In this document: one piece after another, positions 15,294-24,899 of the stretch
How positions within the stretch are numbered: the first letter of the stretch is position 1
Layout of the letters: each line of letters starts with the position of its first letter
Assembly: GCA_016718845.1 (NCBI GenBank)
Contig: JADKCK010000058.1
Location: forward strand, 1 to 41,363
Length of the DNA: 41,363 nt
Source: Sphingobacteriales bacterium
GTDB lineage: Bacteria; Bacteroidota; Bacteroidia; Chitinophagales; UBA2359
Direction: 5' to 3'
Program-made: the position numbers and the translations under genes
Notes under the pieces: model-generated
Told to the model about the DNA's origin: nothing
What the model saw: the letters and a program-made list of their open reading frames with translations, nothing else
The model's database searches: none

Positions 15294-17971
15294 CACGACA
15301 ATTATCGACCAATACACCGCTACCTTTTACCTTGGTGGTATCGTTGGTAGGCATGGCATCGCAAGAGGTAGCGGTAACGCAAAACAATCAAACCGTAAAT
15401 GTTACGCTAAAAGATGCCGAAGGGGTGATGCTTAACGAAACCGTTATATCGGCATCGAGGGTAGAAGAGCGCATTTTAGAGTCGCCGGTATCTATCGAAA
15501 AACTCGATGCGGTTGCCTTGCGTGCTACCCCATCTGCCAACTTTTACGATGCCGTCGAGAACCTAAAAGGCGTGCAGCTAAACACCAACAGTTTAACCTT
15601 TAAATCGGTTAATACGCGTGGTTTTGCTACCTTTGCCAACACTCGTTTTGTGCAGGTAATTGATGGTATGGACAATGCCGCGCCGGGCTTAAACTTTCCG
15701 GCGGGTAACTTGGTGGGTATATCGGAGCTTGATGTGCAAAACATGGAGCTAGTACCCGGCGCTGCATCGGCACTTTACGGACCCAATGCCTTTAACGGTA
15801 TTATGTTTATCAACAGTAAAAGCCCCTTTGATGCCGAAGGCTTAAGCGTGATGGTACGCAATGGTTTCACTAATCAAGAGCCACTCGACGATTTAGAAGG
15901 CACCAATTGGTTTGGCGATTTTGCTATCCGTTATGCCAAATCGTACAACAACAAATTTGCTTTTAAAATTAATTTAGCCGCCCTACAAGGGCGCGATTGG
16001 TATGCCCGCGATTATAACGACATGGCAACCGATGTCATCAACGCACCGGTGCGCGGCGTAAATAGCCCATCGTATAATGGCGTAAATATTTATGGCGATG
16101 AGGTAGTAACAACTATCAATATCCGTAAATTGTTGCCCGGTGTAAACATCGAGTCTATCAGACCAGCCCGTACAGGGTACAAAGAGTCGGATATTACCGA
16201 AACCGATTATCTTGCCCGCAGCTATCGCGCCGATGCTGCCCTAAACTACCGTATAAACGACAAATTAGAGGTGTTGTATAACTACAGGGTTGGATTTGGC
16301 AACAGTATATACCAAGGGGCAAACCGTTATTCGCTCAAAAATCTAAACCTGCAACAACACAAAATAGAGCTGAAAGCCGATAACTTTTTTGTGCGTGCCT
16401 ATACCAACATCGAAAATGCAGGCGACTCGTATGATATGCGTTTTGCCGCTTGGAACATCAACCGAGCTTGGAAAAGCGATGCAACATGGTTTGGACAGTA
16501 TGCCCAAAAATACATCAGCACCTACTTGTTTTCTACATCGCTGCCTATGGACGAGCGCATTGCAGCAGCACACGAAGCCGCCCGCGCTACCGCCGACGAA
16601 GGACGCATACTACCCGGCACGCCCGAGTTTGAACAAGTACGCGACTCTATTATTGCCATTGCTGACCTTGCCACAGGTGCTAAATTTATCGACAAAACCA
16701 ACCTGCGACACGTTGAGGGTAACTACAACTTTAAAAATCAGTTCGATTTTGTGGAGTTGATGGTGGGTGGTAACTGGCGACAATACAACCTAAACTCGCA
16801 AGGCACTATTTTTAACGATGCTGCCGGCTCAATAGCCATCAACGAGTACGGAGCATACATGCAGGCATCGAAAAAACTACTTGCCGAACGTTTAAAATTA
16901 ACCGCCTCGATACGCTACGATAAAAACCAAAACTTTGATGGCAATTTCACTCCTCGTGTATCGGGCGTATTGTCGTTGGGCGAAAGACGCGAACACAACA
17001 TTAGGGCATCGTACCAAACAGGTTTCCGTAATCCCGACACACAATCGCAGTTTATTGGCTTAAATCTAGGACCAATTACATTAGTAGGTGGCACTAAGGA
17101 AAACATAGACACATACAGCACTACCTCTGTTATTGACCCAATAGCAGGTACTACTACCACCGTTACGGGTAACGATATTTATACCAACTCGTTTACTGCT
17201 TCTTCAACAGGTGTGTACTCGGCAGCCGTAGAAGCCGCAGTTATTGCAGGCACCCCCCGCGCACAAGCCGAAATTGACAATGCTGGCTTGTTACAAAAAG
17301 CCAATGTAGCCTACATCAAACCCGAGCGCATTAGGTCGGCAGAGTTGGGTTACAAAACCCTTATCAACAACAAATTGATGATAGACATAAACGGCTATTA
17401 CAGTATCTACAACGATTTTCAATCGAGCAGCATTGTTATTACGCCACTTACAGGCACTGTTGGCGAAGGCGATGCCGTAGCCGATTACAACGCAGGCTTA
17501 ACCCGCGTGTTTCAGTTGTATACCAACGCAGCAGGTACGGTTAACTCTTATGGTGGCGGTATTAACCTTGGCTATAGCTTGCCCAAAGGCTATAAAATTG
17601 AAACCAACTACAGCTACAACGATTTAAGTTTCGATAAGGAAGAAAACCCCGATATTATCACCAACTTTAACACCCCCGTACACCGTGTAAATGTAGGTTT
17701 TGGCAACCGCGAAGTAGTCAAAAACTTAGGTTTTCAGCTTAATTTCCGTTGGTCGGGCGATTACTTTTGGGAATCAAGTTTTGGCAACGGTCCCATCGAT
17801 TCGTATAATGTAACCGATTTACAATTCAGCTACAAACTACCCAAAATCAAAACCATGCTTAAAGTGGGTGGTAGCAACATTTTTAACCAACAATATCGCC
17901 AAGCATTTGGGGCATCTACCATTGGCTCGCAATACTACGTGTCGTTGTTGTTCGACGAAATGTTTAGATAG
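15294..17971 (+). pseudogene. 3' part of the TonB-dependent receptor
   Basis: This holds the rest of the N-terminal regulatory domain (STNTPLPFTLVVSLVGMA), the plug domain (SVNTRGFATFANTRFVQVIDGMDN, ELVPGAASALYGPNAFNG) and a full 22-strand-type barrel ending QYYVSLLFDEMF, as expected for an outer-membrane receptor. Only the 5' 64 codons are separated, by the IS. Translation could restart at GTG 15332, but the product would lack a signal peptide and could not reach the outer membrane. No SusD partner is near, so the substrate is unknown. The barrel shows no other damage, which suggests a recent insertion. Confidence 0.9.
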
Positions 17972-18032
17972 TTGGCTGTCGGCTGCTGGCTATTCGCTGT
18001 CGGCTTTTGGCTATCCGCTGTCCGTTTTGGGT
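17972..18032. repeat. ~21-bp tandem repeat after the receptor gene
   Basis: Two full units and part of a third, of the type CTGTCGGCTTTTGGCTATCCG, start within a few bases of the receptor stop. Confidence 0.7.
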
Positions 18033-18057
18033 ACAACAAGTTATTTACTTCAATCAA

Positions 18058-18106
18058 TAAAAAAATAGCGCTGCATGGTATACATGTGGCGCTATTTTTT
18101 GTTTTT
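18058..18106. terminator. Terminator between receptor and phosphatase genes
   Basis: AAAAAATAGCGCTGCATG pairs with CATGTGGCGCTATTTTTT (one mismatch, one G-T) around a 5-base loop, with A and T runs on both sides, placed between convergent genes. Confidence 0.85.
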
Positions 18107-18147
18107 GGGTAGATGATGGAGTTGTTTGGGGGTTGTTTAAAAGCAAC

Positions 18148-18477
18148 CTAATTTTCTTTTGGCAGATAAATATCTACCTTTGTTTTTATTTCTTCTATCA
18201 ATTCATCGTCCATAAAGCCATACTCGTCGGGTATATCAAGTACCACAATTTGTTTTTGTTGGGTTTCGGTCAAAAATTTTTCCATCATTCTTTGCTTATG
18301 TCGTTTTTCCATTACAAAGATAATATCTGCCCAAGCAATGTTTTTTGCGGTCAGTTTAATTCTGGCAGATGGTTCTGTTCCTGCCGATTTTACGTTTACG
18401 GTTGGGTTATTTTTATAAATAGCCTCTGCTGTTGGGCTTCGCCATTGGTTTCTGCTGCAAACAAATAAGATGTTCAT
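18148..18477 (-). CDS. Low-molecular-weight protein tyrosine phosphatase-like protein
   Basis: A 109-residue cytoplasmic protein with the phosphatase loop C-x5-R-S at the N terminus (Cys7, Arg13 in CSRNQWRS). This loop forms the cysteinyl-phosphate intermediate. The general acid is likely Asp81 or Asp84 in DIPDEYGF. It is shorter than classic family members (~150 residues) and matches a compact subgroup common in bacteria. Its partner is unknown. It stands alone, with its own promoter and a terminator beyond its 3' end. Confidence 0.8.
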   Translation of the reverse strand: MNILFVCSRNQWRSPTAEAIYKNNPTVNVKSAGTEPSARIKLTAKNIAWADIIFVMEKRHKQRMMEKFLTETQQKQIVVLDIPDEYGFMDDELIEEIKTKVDIYLPKEN

Positions 18478-18517
18478 GTTTTTAGTTCTGTAAATATCTA
18501 TTTATCTTAATTTAGCA

Positions 18518-18549
18518 CAAAGATAATCCAATTTTACAAAACCAACAAA
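18518..18549 (-). promoter_or_regulatory. Promoter of the phosphatase gene
   Basis: On the minus strand TTTG (18546-18549), a 20-base spacer, then TATCTTTG (18518-18525), about 40 bases before the start codon. Confidence 0.6.
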
Positions 18550-18673
18550 TTTATCGACCTATTTTAGCCATTAGGCATACAATTTTGTTTCTGTTAATTT
18601 GCACTTATCTGCATCTTTGCTTTTATTTCCCCCAAATAATCCACTTGCAATTCTTAATTTGCTAAATATTGCG

Positions 18674-18681
18674 TATCTTTG
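18674..18681 (+). promoter_or_regulatory. Likely -7 box for alaS
   Basis: TATCTTTG lies 83 bases upstream of the alaS start. A matching -33 TTTG at the usual spacing is not evident. Confidence 0.4.
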
Positions 18682-18763
18682 CGGGCAATTTTACAAACAC
18701 AAAACCTATTGAGCAATTAGCGATTATTTATCCGCTAAAAAGCTCATCTATCGCAAAACCAAC

Positions 18764-21385
18764 ATGAAAGCAAACGAAATACGAAAGGCATTTCTCGATT
18801 TTTTTGCCCAAAAACAACACCTTGTGGTGTCATCGGCACCTATAGTGGTAAAAAACGACCCTACCCTGATGTTTAATAACGCAGGTATGAATCAATTTAA
18901 GGACTTTTTTTTGGGTAATACGCCACCAACGGCACCGCGCATTGCCAACTCGCAAAAGTGTATGCGGGTGTCGGGCAAGCACAACGACCTCGAAGAAGTG
19001 GGCGTAGATACGTATCACCACACCATGTTCGAGATGTTGGGCAACTGGAGTTTTGGCGATTATTTTAAAAAAGAAGCCATACAATGGTCGTGGGAGTTTT
19101 TGACCGAAGTAGCTAAATTGCCCAAAGACCGCCTTTATGTAACGGTTTTTGAAGGCAGCGAAGCCGAAAACGTGCCACGCGACAGCGAATCTTTTGATAT
19201 TTGGCGACAATTTGTACCCGAAGACCATATTTTATTGGGCAACAAAAAAGACAATTTTTGGGAGATGGGCGACACGGGTCCGTGTGGTCCTTGCACCGAG
19301 ATACACGTAGATATGCGCCCCGACAACGAAGTGGCTTTGGTGGCTGGTCGGGATTTGGTGAACCAAGACGACCCACAAGTGATTGAGATATGGAATAACG
19401 TTTTTATACAATTCAACCGTTTGAGCGATGGTAGCCTTGAGCCTTTGCCCGCCAAACACGTAGATACTGGTATGGGCTTTGAGCGTTTGGTGCGTGCTAT
19501 ACAAGGCAAATCGTCGAACTACGACACCGATGTTTTTATGCCTATCATCGAGCGGGTACAACAAATTGTGCGTATGCCCTACGGCGAAAACCCTAAAACG
19601 GACATTGCGATGCGCGTTTTAGCCGACCATATCCGTGCCATAACCTTCACTATTTGCGATGGACAACTGCCCTCGAACACCGGTGCAGGTTATGTTATCC
19701 GCCGCATTTTGCGCCGTGCGGTGCGTTATGCTTACAGTCATTTAAACTATCCGCAACCCATCTTACACCAATTAGTACCTGTTTTGGTCGAGCAGTTTAG
19801 CGATATGTATCCCGAATTGGGGCATCAACAAAAATTTATCGAGAAGGTAATTTTTGAAGAAGAAAACAGTTTTTTACGCACCTTAGATTCGGGTTTGCGT
19901 CGGTTGAGTCAGGTAGAAACCTATCTTGCCCAAAATAATATTACCCAAATAGAAGGACAAACAGCCTTTGAATTGTACGATACTTTTGGTTTTCCGTTGG
20001 ATTTAACCCGCTTAATTGCCTCCGAAAAAAACTTGCAAATAGACGAATCGGGCTTTAAGGTAGCTATGGAGCAACAAAAAAACCGAGCACGCCAAGCCGC
20101 TCAAATGGACATGGGCGATTGGGTAGTTGTAAATCCGGATTACCAAGAAAGCACTTTTGTAGGTTATGATATGCTACAAGTGGCAACCGAAGTGCTAAAA
20201 TACCGCAAAGTAGAGCAAAAAGGCAAGGTGCAGTATCAGTTGGTGCTTACCGAAACACCTTTTTATGCCGAAAGTGGCGGGCAGGTGGGCGACACAGGCT
20301 ATCTGCAGTTTGGCGATGAAAAAATTGGGGTGATAGATACCAAAAAAGAGAACAACTTATCGGTACATTTTATTACTGCATTGCCACAAAATATAGCCCA
20401 AACTTGCACGGCTGTGGTCAATACTACTCGCCGACAAATGACTACAAGCAATCACTCGGCTACACACTTATTGCACTCGGCACTACGCGATGTGTTGGGT
20501 ACGCATGTGCAGCAAAAAGGCTCGTTGGTACACCCCGACCATTTGCGTTTCGATTTTTCGCATTTCTCGAAAGTAACCGACGAAGAGTTGGCTAAAATTG
20601 AACAAATAGTTAATGCCCGCATCCGCCAAAATATTGCCCTTGAGGAGTATCGAAAAATGCCCATACAAGAAGCTATGGATATGGGTGCAACGGCTTTGTT
20701 TGGCGAAAAATATGGCGACAAAGTGCGTGTTGTTATTTTTGACCGCGATTTTTCGATGGAGTTATGTGGCGGTACACACGTAAAAGCAACAGGCGAAATT
20801 GGTTTTTGTAAGATAAATGCAGAGGCGGCTGTGTCGGCAGGTGTGCGACGTATTGAAGCAATAACGGGCGAAAAAGCCTATCAACAACTCAGTGAAGAGG
20901 CTCATCAACTGAAAGCCCTGAAACAAATGGCAAAAAACCCGCGCGAATTGGTGCAAAGTTTTGAGCAAATTTTGGACGAAAACACACAACTACGCAAAGA
21001 GTTGGAGCGTTTGCAGATGGAACGAGCTGGTGTGTTGAAAAACGAACTTAAAACACAATTTACGGTACAAAACGGCATCAACTTTTTGGCAAAACGCATT
21101 GCAGTGGATAATGCCGATGTTGTGAAAAAAATTGCCTACGACCTGCGCAACGAAGTACCAAATATGGTGCTTGTGTTGGGTTGCGAAATGGGTGGCAAAG
21201 CCAATTTAACGGTTATGGTAAGCGATGAGCTAACAAATCAATTTAATGCCACGCAAATCATCAAACAAATAGCTAAACATATACGCGGCGGCGGCGGCGG
21301 GCAGGCGTTTTATGCCACAGCGGGCGGGCAAGATGCCAATGGTATTGATGCAGCCTTGAACGAAGCCGCGACATTGGTGAAATAG
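18764..21385 (+). CDS. alaS: Alanine--tRNA ligase
   Basis: AlaRS joins alanine to tRNA-Ala and edits mischarged Ser and Gly. The 873-residue frame is complete and of family length. Visible regions: class II catalytic core with PTLMFNNAGMNQFKDFFLG near residue 33 and the GDTGPCGPCTEIH motif near 170; the editing domain with the HSATHLLHSAL zinc motif near 566 and CGGTH near 668; and the C-terminal C-Ala domain ending in a Gly-rich GGGGGQAFYATAGG segment. The start ATG 18764 fits the conserved N terminus (MKANEIRKAFLDFF). No damage is seen, in contrast to genes beyond 24.8 kb. Confidence 0.98.
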   Translation: MKANEIRKAFLDFFAQKQHLVVSSAPIVVKNDPTLMFNNAGMNQFKDFFLGNTPPTAPRIANSQKCMRVSGKHNDLEEVGVDTYHHTMFEMLGNWSFGDYFKKEAIQWSWEFLTEVAKLPKDRLYVTVFEGSEAENVPRDSESFDIWRQFVPEDHILLGNKKDNFWEMGDTGPCGPCTEIHVDMRPDNEVALVAGRDLVNQDDPQVIEIWNNVFIQFNRLSDGSLEPLPAKHVDTGMGFERLVRAIQGKSSNYDTDVFMPIIERVQQIVRMPYGENPKTDIAMRVLADHIRAITFTICDGQLPSNTGAGYVIRRILRRAVRYAYSHLNYPQPILHQLVPVLVEQFSDMYPELGHQQKFIEKVIFEEENSFLRTLDSGLRRLSQVETYLAQNNITQIEGQTAFELYDTFGFPLDLTRLIASEKNLQIDESGFKVAMEQQKNRARQAAQMDMGDWVVVNPDYQESTFVGYDMLQVATEVLKYRKVEQKGKVQYQLVLTETPFYAESGGQVGDTGYLQFGDEKIGVIDTKKENNLSVHFITALPQNIAQTCTAVVNTTRRQMTTSNHSATHLLHSALRDVLGTHVQQKGSLVHPDHLRFDFSHFSKVTDEELAKIEQIVNARIRQNIALEEYRKMPIQEAMDMGATALFGEKYGDKVRVVIFDRDFSMELCGGTHVKATGEIGFCKINAEAAVSAGVRRIEAITGEKAYQQLSEEAHQLKALKQMAKNPRELVQSFEQILDENTQLRKELERLQMERAGVLKNELKTQFTVQNGINFLAKRIAVDNADVVKKIAYDLRNEVPNMVLVLGCEMGGKANLTVMVSDELTNQFNATQIIKQIAKHIRGGGGGQAFYATAGGQDANGIDAALNEAATLVK

Positions 21386-21398
21386 TTGCGAAAAATAG

Positions 21399-21442
21399 CA
21401 AAAAAGGCAACCTACACTAGTGTGTAAGTTGCCTTTTTTTGT
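21399..21442. terminator. Bidirectional terminator alaS / DUF2147
   Basis: AAAAAAGGCAACCTACAC pairs with GTGTAAGTTGCCTTTTTT around a short loop (one mismatch), placed between the convergent genes. Confidence 0.88.
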
Positions 21443-21456
21443 GTAAATACATTTGG

Positions 21457-21936
21457 TTAATGCCCTTTGTAGACAGCATGGGTTTGAGTTGGTCGTTTCC
21501 AGGTAGTGGTGCTGCCTAAAACCGAGAAATAGCCATAACCTTTTATAAATAGCTGGTCGGGTTGCTTTGCATCTAGCCAAATTTGGCAGTTGTAGGTGGT
21601 TCCGCGCTCAAAATCGTAGAGTTTGCCGTCGTTCCATTGTTGTTTTTCGGGGTCGAACAGGGCATTGACAACCATGTCGGAGCCGCGCAAACGGCGGGTT
21701 TTGAGTTTTTCGTTACTGTTGTTGCTATCCAGTTGGTCGTTGTTGTTTTGTAGCCAAGCAATACGAGCAAAGTACGACTCGCCTTTTTGGTAAAATTCTA
21801 GTACCAACGAGTTGTCTTCGTTAATCCATTTGCCTAAAATTTGCTGTGCGTTTTGGGCAGCAGTTGGTTGTGTGGCAAAGGTGCTTTGAGCAAACATAAA
21901 AAGGATAGCTAAAAAAAGGTGTACTGATTTGTTCAT
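21457..21936 (-). CDS. DUF2147 domain secreted protein
   Basis: This 159-residue protein has a signal peptide (MNKSVHLFLAILFMFAQSTFA) and a single DUF2147 domain: GKWINEDNSLVLEFYQKGESYFARI near the start, then LRGSDMVVNALF and a C-terminal LFIKGYGYFSVLGSTTTWKRP. The fold is a small lipocalin-like barrel; the function is unknown. It is probably periplasmic and monocistronic. A TAACTTTG box on the minus strand (22014-22021) may be its -7 element. Confidence 0.85.
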   Translation of the reverse strand: MNKSVHLFLAILFMFAQSTFATQPTAAQNAQQILGKWINEDNSLVLEFYQKGESYFARIAWLQNNNDQLDSNNSNEKLKTRRLRGSDMVVNALFDPEKQQWNDGKLYDFERGTTYNCQIWLDAKQPDQLFIKGYGYFSVLGSTTTWKRPTQTHAVYKGH

Positions 21937-22084
21937 AGGCTAAACAAAATTTTAGAACCGAAGTGATTGAAACGAAGTGTGTATGTGAGCAAGTTGAGTT
22001 GATAAATTGGGCGCAAAGTTACCTTTTTTGTGCAAACTTGTATACAAATGTTTGTTTTTTTACAAAATAAATACATTGGTATAG

Positions 22085-22489
22085 CTATTGGTACACAAAC
22101 GATAGTTTTTGTTCTAGTTCGGGGTGTAAACTAAGGGCTACGGGGCAGGTGCGTGCGGCATTTTCGAGCAAGGCGCGTTCTTTGGGTGTGTATGTTACAT
22201 TAGGCATATACATAGTTACCTCAATAGCGGCTATTCGGCGCGGGTTAGCCTGCATAATTTTATGGATACTTACTTGGGTACCTAATATGTTTATTTCGTG
22301 TCGGTTGGCAATAATACCCATAATAGACAACATACAGCTACCTAGGGCGGTGGCAACTAAGTCGGTAGGCGAAAAAGCCTCGCCTTTGCCGTGATTATCT
22401 TTGGGGGCATCGGTTAGTATTATATCGCCCGACTGTAGGTGTGTAGCTTGGGTGCGTAGGTCGCCTTGATAAATAATTTCGCTGGTCAT
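22085..22489 (-). CDS. OsmC family protein
   Basis: A 134-residue OsmC/Ohr-type protein. The two redox cysteines of the family are present: Cys52 in LGSCMLS and Cys115 in RTCPVA. Known members reduce organic hydroperoxides with a dithiol cycle. The sequence is closer to the general OsmC-like group than to Ohr, so the natural substrate is uncertain. It is cytoplasmic. It lies downstream of the DsbD-like genes on the same strand but is separated from them by a terminator. Confidence 0.87.
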   Translation of the reverse strand: MTSEIIYQGDLRTQATHLQSGDIILTDAPKDNHGKGEAFSPTDLVATALGSCMLSIMGIIANRHEINILGTQVSIHKIMQANPRRIAAIEVTMYMPNVTYTPKERALLENAARTCPVALSLHPELEQKLSFVYQ

Positions 22490-22525
22490 AAAAAAGGTGT
22501 TTAACGTGATATTAGTGTTTATGCG

Positions 22526-22567
22526 AAAACATCGCCTACAAAATATAAATTTCGTAGGCGATGTTGT
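22526..22567 (-). terminator. Terminator of the two-domain DsbD-alpha gene
   Basis: AACATCGCCTAC (22528-22539) pairs perfectly with GTAGGCGATGTT (22554-22565) around a 14-base AT-rich loop, 44 bases after the stop of the gene at 22611. Confidence 0.75.
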
Positions 22568-22610
22568 TATATATTAGTCAGGTTGTTTTCGAATGGATTT
22601 AAGCAGTTGA

Positions 22611-23894
22611 TTATTTTACCACTTTCATTTTTTTGCTGCGGTTTAACCAGCCATATAGCAAGCCACTTGCAAGTATAAGGGCTAAGATACCAAATAGGCT
22701 AGCCGCCGAACGGTCGGGAATGGGTATGGCAGTATTATCGCCATTTAGTTCAAAGGTTTGCTCTTGAGGCATATTGTAGCGGTTATCGTCGGCAGCCATA
22801 AAGCTAACGCTACCATAAATAGGCACGCTTTGTTTAAATTTTACGGTACGCTCAAATACTACGGTATTGGCATAACGGTTGGTTGATTTTTTAAATACTT
22901 TATCTTCGGTGTTTATTAATGTGCCATTTTCGGTAATGGTTCCATTGTCTAACCATTCTATATTAGCACTTTCTTCGAAGCGAAATTTGGTAGCTACTGG
23001 TATATCGCCTTCGTTAGTTTGGGCGTACAAGTACCAATTTGGCACTACATTAGCAGTTAGTTGTACTTTGTATATTCCTTTTTCGGTGGTTGGCACTAAA
23101 TTAAATTGCCAAGCTACGGGGTCGACAACGGCAGGTGGGGGTAGTTCTTTTTTGGGCAATGGTTTTGCCATTGCTAATTTTTTGGGTGCTGGTTTAGGTT
23201 TGGGCATAAACCGAAGTACATTAGCACCTACAAGATTGCCTGTTTTTTCTATATTTACAGTTTCGTGCGTGCTATTAGTGGGCATTGTAACCGACTTGCG
23301 TTTTTTGTTGACTTCGTTTACGTCAATTGGTTCTTCGTTGTTAAGGTTAAGTCTTTCGTCAGAAGAGATATAAGAATCAGAGGCGTATTTTTTACTCGAT
23401 TTAATTTCGTAATTATTGTTACTAACAACAGCAGGTGTGTTAAATAAGTTAAAATTAAATGGAACAGTTTTAGGCGGTAAACAACGGCTGTCGTTGCAGG
23501 TCATATAGCGTACATTTCCGATAATTTGGGCTATTTCGGCTTTTGATTTTACCCTTGCCTCAAAAACCACGTAATTGCTATATTTTCTGATAGTTTGTTT
23601 ATTTTCTTCGTCGTATTCATCGGTTGCTTTGCCATTTTCGGTTACAGCACCCAACAGGGTATATTTAGAGTCGTCTTTATCGAAGGTAACGGTTGTAGGC
23701 ATGGGCGGTTGTGTTTTTATATTCTGCGAATATAAGTACCAACCTTTTTGTATATTTGCTTTTAAAGACAAAACAAACTCGCCCTTGGTAGTGGTTGTAG
23801 TGGTAGAAAATGTCCAAGTTACCGGATTTTGTGCAGACGCACTAATGGCAAAGAATAGGACAAGAAATAAATATGAATAAGTTATTTTTTTCAT
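22611..23894 (-). CDS. Membrane-anchored protein with two DsbD N-terminal (alpha) domains, the second without cysteines
   Basis: This 427-residue envelope protein has a signal peptide (1-22). Domain 1 (~22-150) matches the periplasmic alpha domain of DsbD: KGWYLYSQ near 50, PPMPTTVTFD near 63-72, and the redox pair Cys133-Cys138 in YMTCNDSRCLPP. A low-complexity Lys/Pro linker follows. Domain 2 (~255-385) repeats the plan (NWYLYAQ, FMAADDNRYNMP), but Ala and Tyr replace both cysteines. One transmembrane helix (FGILALILASGLLYGW) and a short basic tail end it. It has no DsbD transmembrane electron-transfer or thioredoxin domain, so it may receive electrons from a DsbD encoded elsewhere or act as a structural partner. 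It likely works with the single-domain protein upstream. Confidence 0.8.
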   Translation of the reverse strand: MKKITYSYLFLVLFFAISASAQNPVTWTFSTTTTTTKGEFVLSLKANIQKGWYLYSQNIKTQPPMPTTVTFDKDDSKYTLLGAVTENGKATDEYDEENKQTIRKYSNYVVFEARVKSKAEIAQIIGNVRYMTCNDSRCLPPKTVPFNFNLFNTPAVVSNNNYEIKSSKKYASDSYISSDERLNLNNEEPIDVNEVNKKRKSVTMPTNSTHETVNIEKTGNLVGANVLRFMPKPKPAPKKLAMAKPLPKKELPPPAVVDPVAWQFNLVPTTEKGIYKVQLTANVVPNWYLYAQTNEGDIPVATKFRFEESANIEWLDNGTITENGTLINTEDKVFKKSTNRYANTVVFERTVKFKQSVPIYGSVSFMAADDNRYNMPQEQTFELNGDNTAIPIPDRSAASLFGILALILASGLLYGWLNRSKKMKVVK

Positions 23895-24110
23895 AATGAA
23901 ATGATTTGAAAACCAATTTTCAAAATCTGAGATTGTTTTGTTACAGATTTGGACATTGAAGCCTTTTGATAACTGATTTTGGGTGTTAAAGAAGACTAAG
24001 GAGATGCGAATGTTAGTGTGAGTATCGCTTTGTTATACTACCTCGAAAATGGGGTGAGTTGGTAGTTATTTCCTTTATCTTAACAACAAGAAAAACCTCC
24101 ACGGAACAAA

Positions 24111-24599
24111 TTATTGCTCTGTGGCGGTTAAAATTACACTAAAACTTATGTCTTTAGGAGGCAAGCAACTTTTATCGTTGCATGTCATATAGGTATACGT
24201 ACCGCTTATTAGGGTACCTGCTTTGGCAGTAATAGGTTTTGTTTCGAAGGTTACATGGTGGGCATATTTTTTAACAACCATGTCAAAATTAGCGTCGTAT
24301 CCTTCTTTGGCTTCGCCTATTTCGGCTAAAATATTATCGGTTATTGGCTGACCTTTATCGAAAACAAAAGTGGTAGGCATAGGTCCATTTTCCGGAACAC
24401 TTTGCGAGTATACGTACCAGCCGTCTTGAATCTGAAAGTCAAATAATAATTTGTATTGCTCTTCTGCTACTTGTTCAAGTTTTAGCGTACACTTGGCAGG
24501 GTTTAACTGTTGTGCGCTTGCACTATAAGTGTTTAAAACTAAAACCAATGCAGAAAAAAGCAAGCTATATAAAAATATCGAGATGTGTTTCCTGTTCAT
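24111..24599 (-). CDS. Secreted single DsbD N-terminal (alpha) domain protein
   Basis: A 162-residue exported protein: a signal peptide (1-29, ending SASAQ), then one DsbD alpha domain with GWYVYSQSV, GPMPTTFVFDKG and the redox motif YMTCNDKSCLPP. In E. coli DsbD this domain passes electrons to periplasmic thiol oxidoreductases; freestanding copies are common in Bacteroidota. It is the 5' gene of a minus-strand pair with the two-domain protein, 216 bases apart, under its own promoter. Confidence 0.82.
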   Translation of the reverse strand: MNRKHISIFLYSLLFSALVLVLNTYSASAQQLNPAKCTLKLEQVAEEQYKLLFDFQIQDGWYVYSQSVPENGPMPTTFVFDKGQPITDNILAEIGEAKEGYDANFDMVVKKYAHHVTFETKPITAKAGTLISGTYTYMTCNDKSCLPPKDISFSVILTATEQ

Positions 24600-24626
24600 A
24601 TAATTATGAGATGATAGGGTTTACTA

Positions 24627-24659
24627 CAAAACTAATCAAAAAATTGGTTCTACCCCAAA
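24627..24659 (-). promoter_or_regulatory. Promoter of the DsbD-alpha pair
   Basis: On the minus strand TTTG (24656-24659), a 21-base spacer, then TAGTTTTG (24627-24634), 27 bases upstream of the start codon. Confidence 0.55.
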
Positions 24660-24899
24660 ATATAATTGCCTTTTTAGAGCAATACACGGTATTTTTGTGC
24701 AATTTTACGGCGTTTTTCTGACATGGCAAAGTAAACCGTTGTTTTTTTTGTCATTTTTTCAACATTTTTTTATAGCCCTTATTAACAAAAACAAAAAAAT
24801 CTTTTTTATTAAAAAGTATAACTCGCTATAATACAGCTATTTACAAACAAATAATTGGCATTTAAGCATCCAAACAATCACATAAAAAGCAACAAATTA

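Noticed and set aside
13940..15305. 12-base target duplication TGTGGTACGACA / TGTCGCACGACA around the IS
   Set aside because: Two mismatches, it overlaps the terminal repeats, and removing it would put the receptor out of frame; exact removal of 13953-15293 restores the frame.
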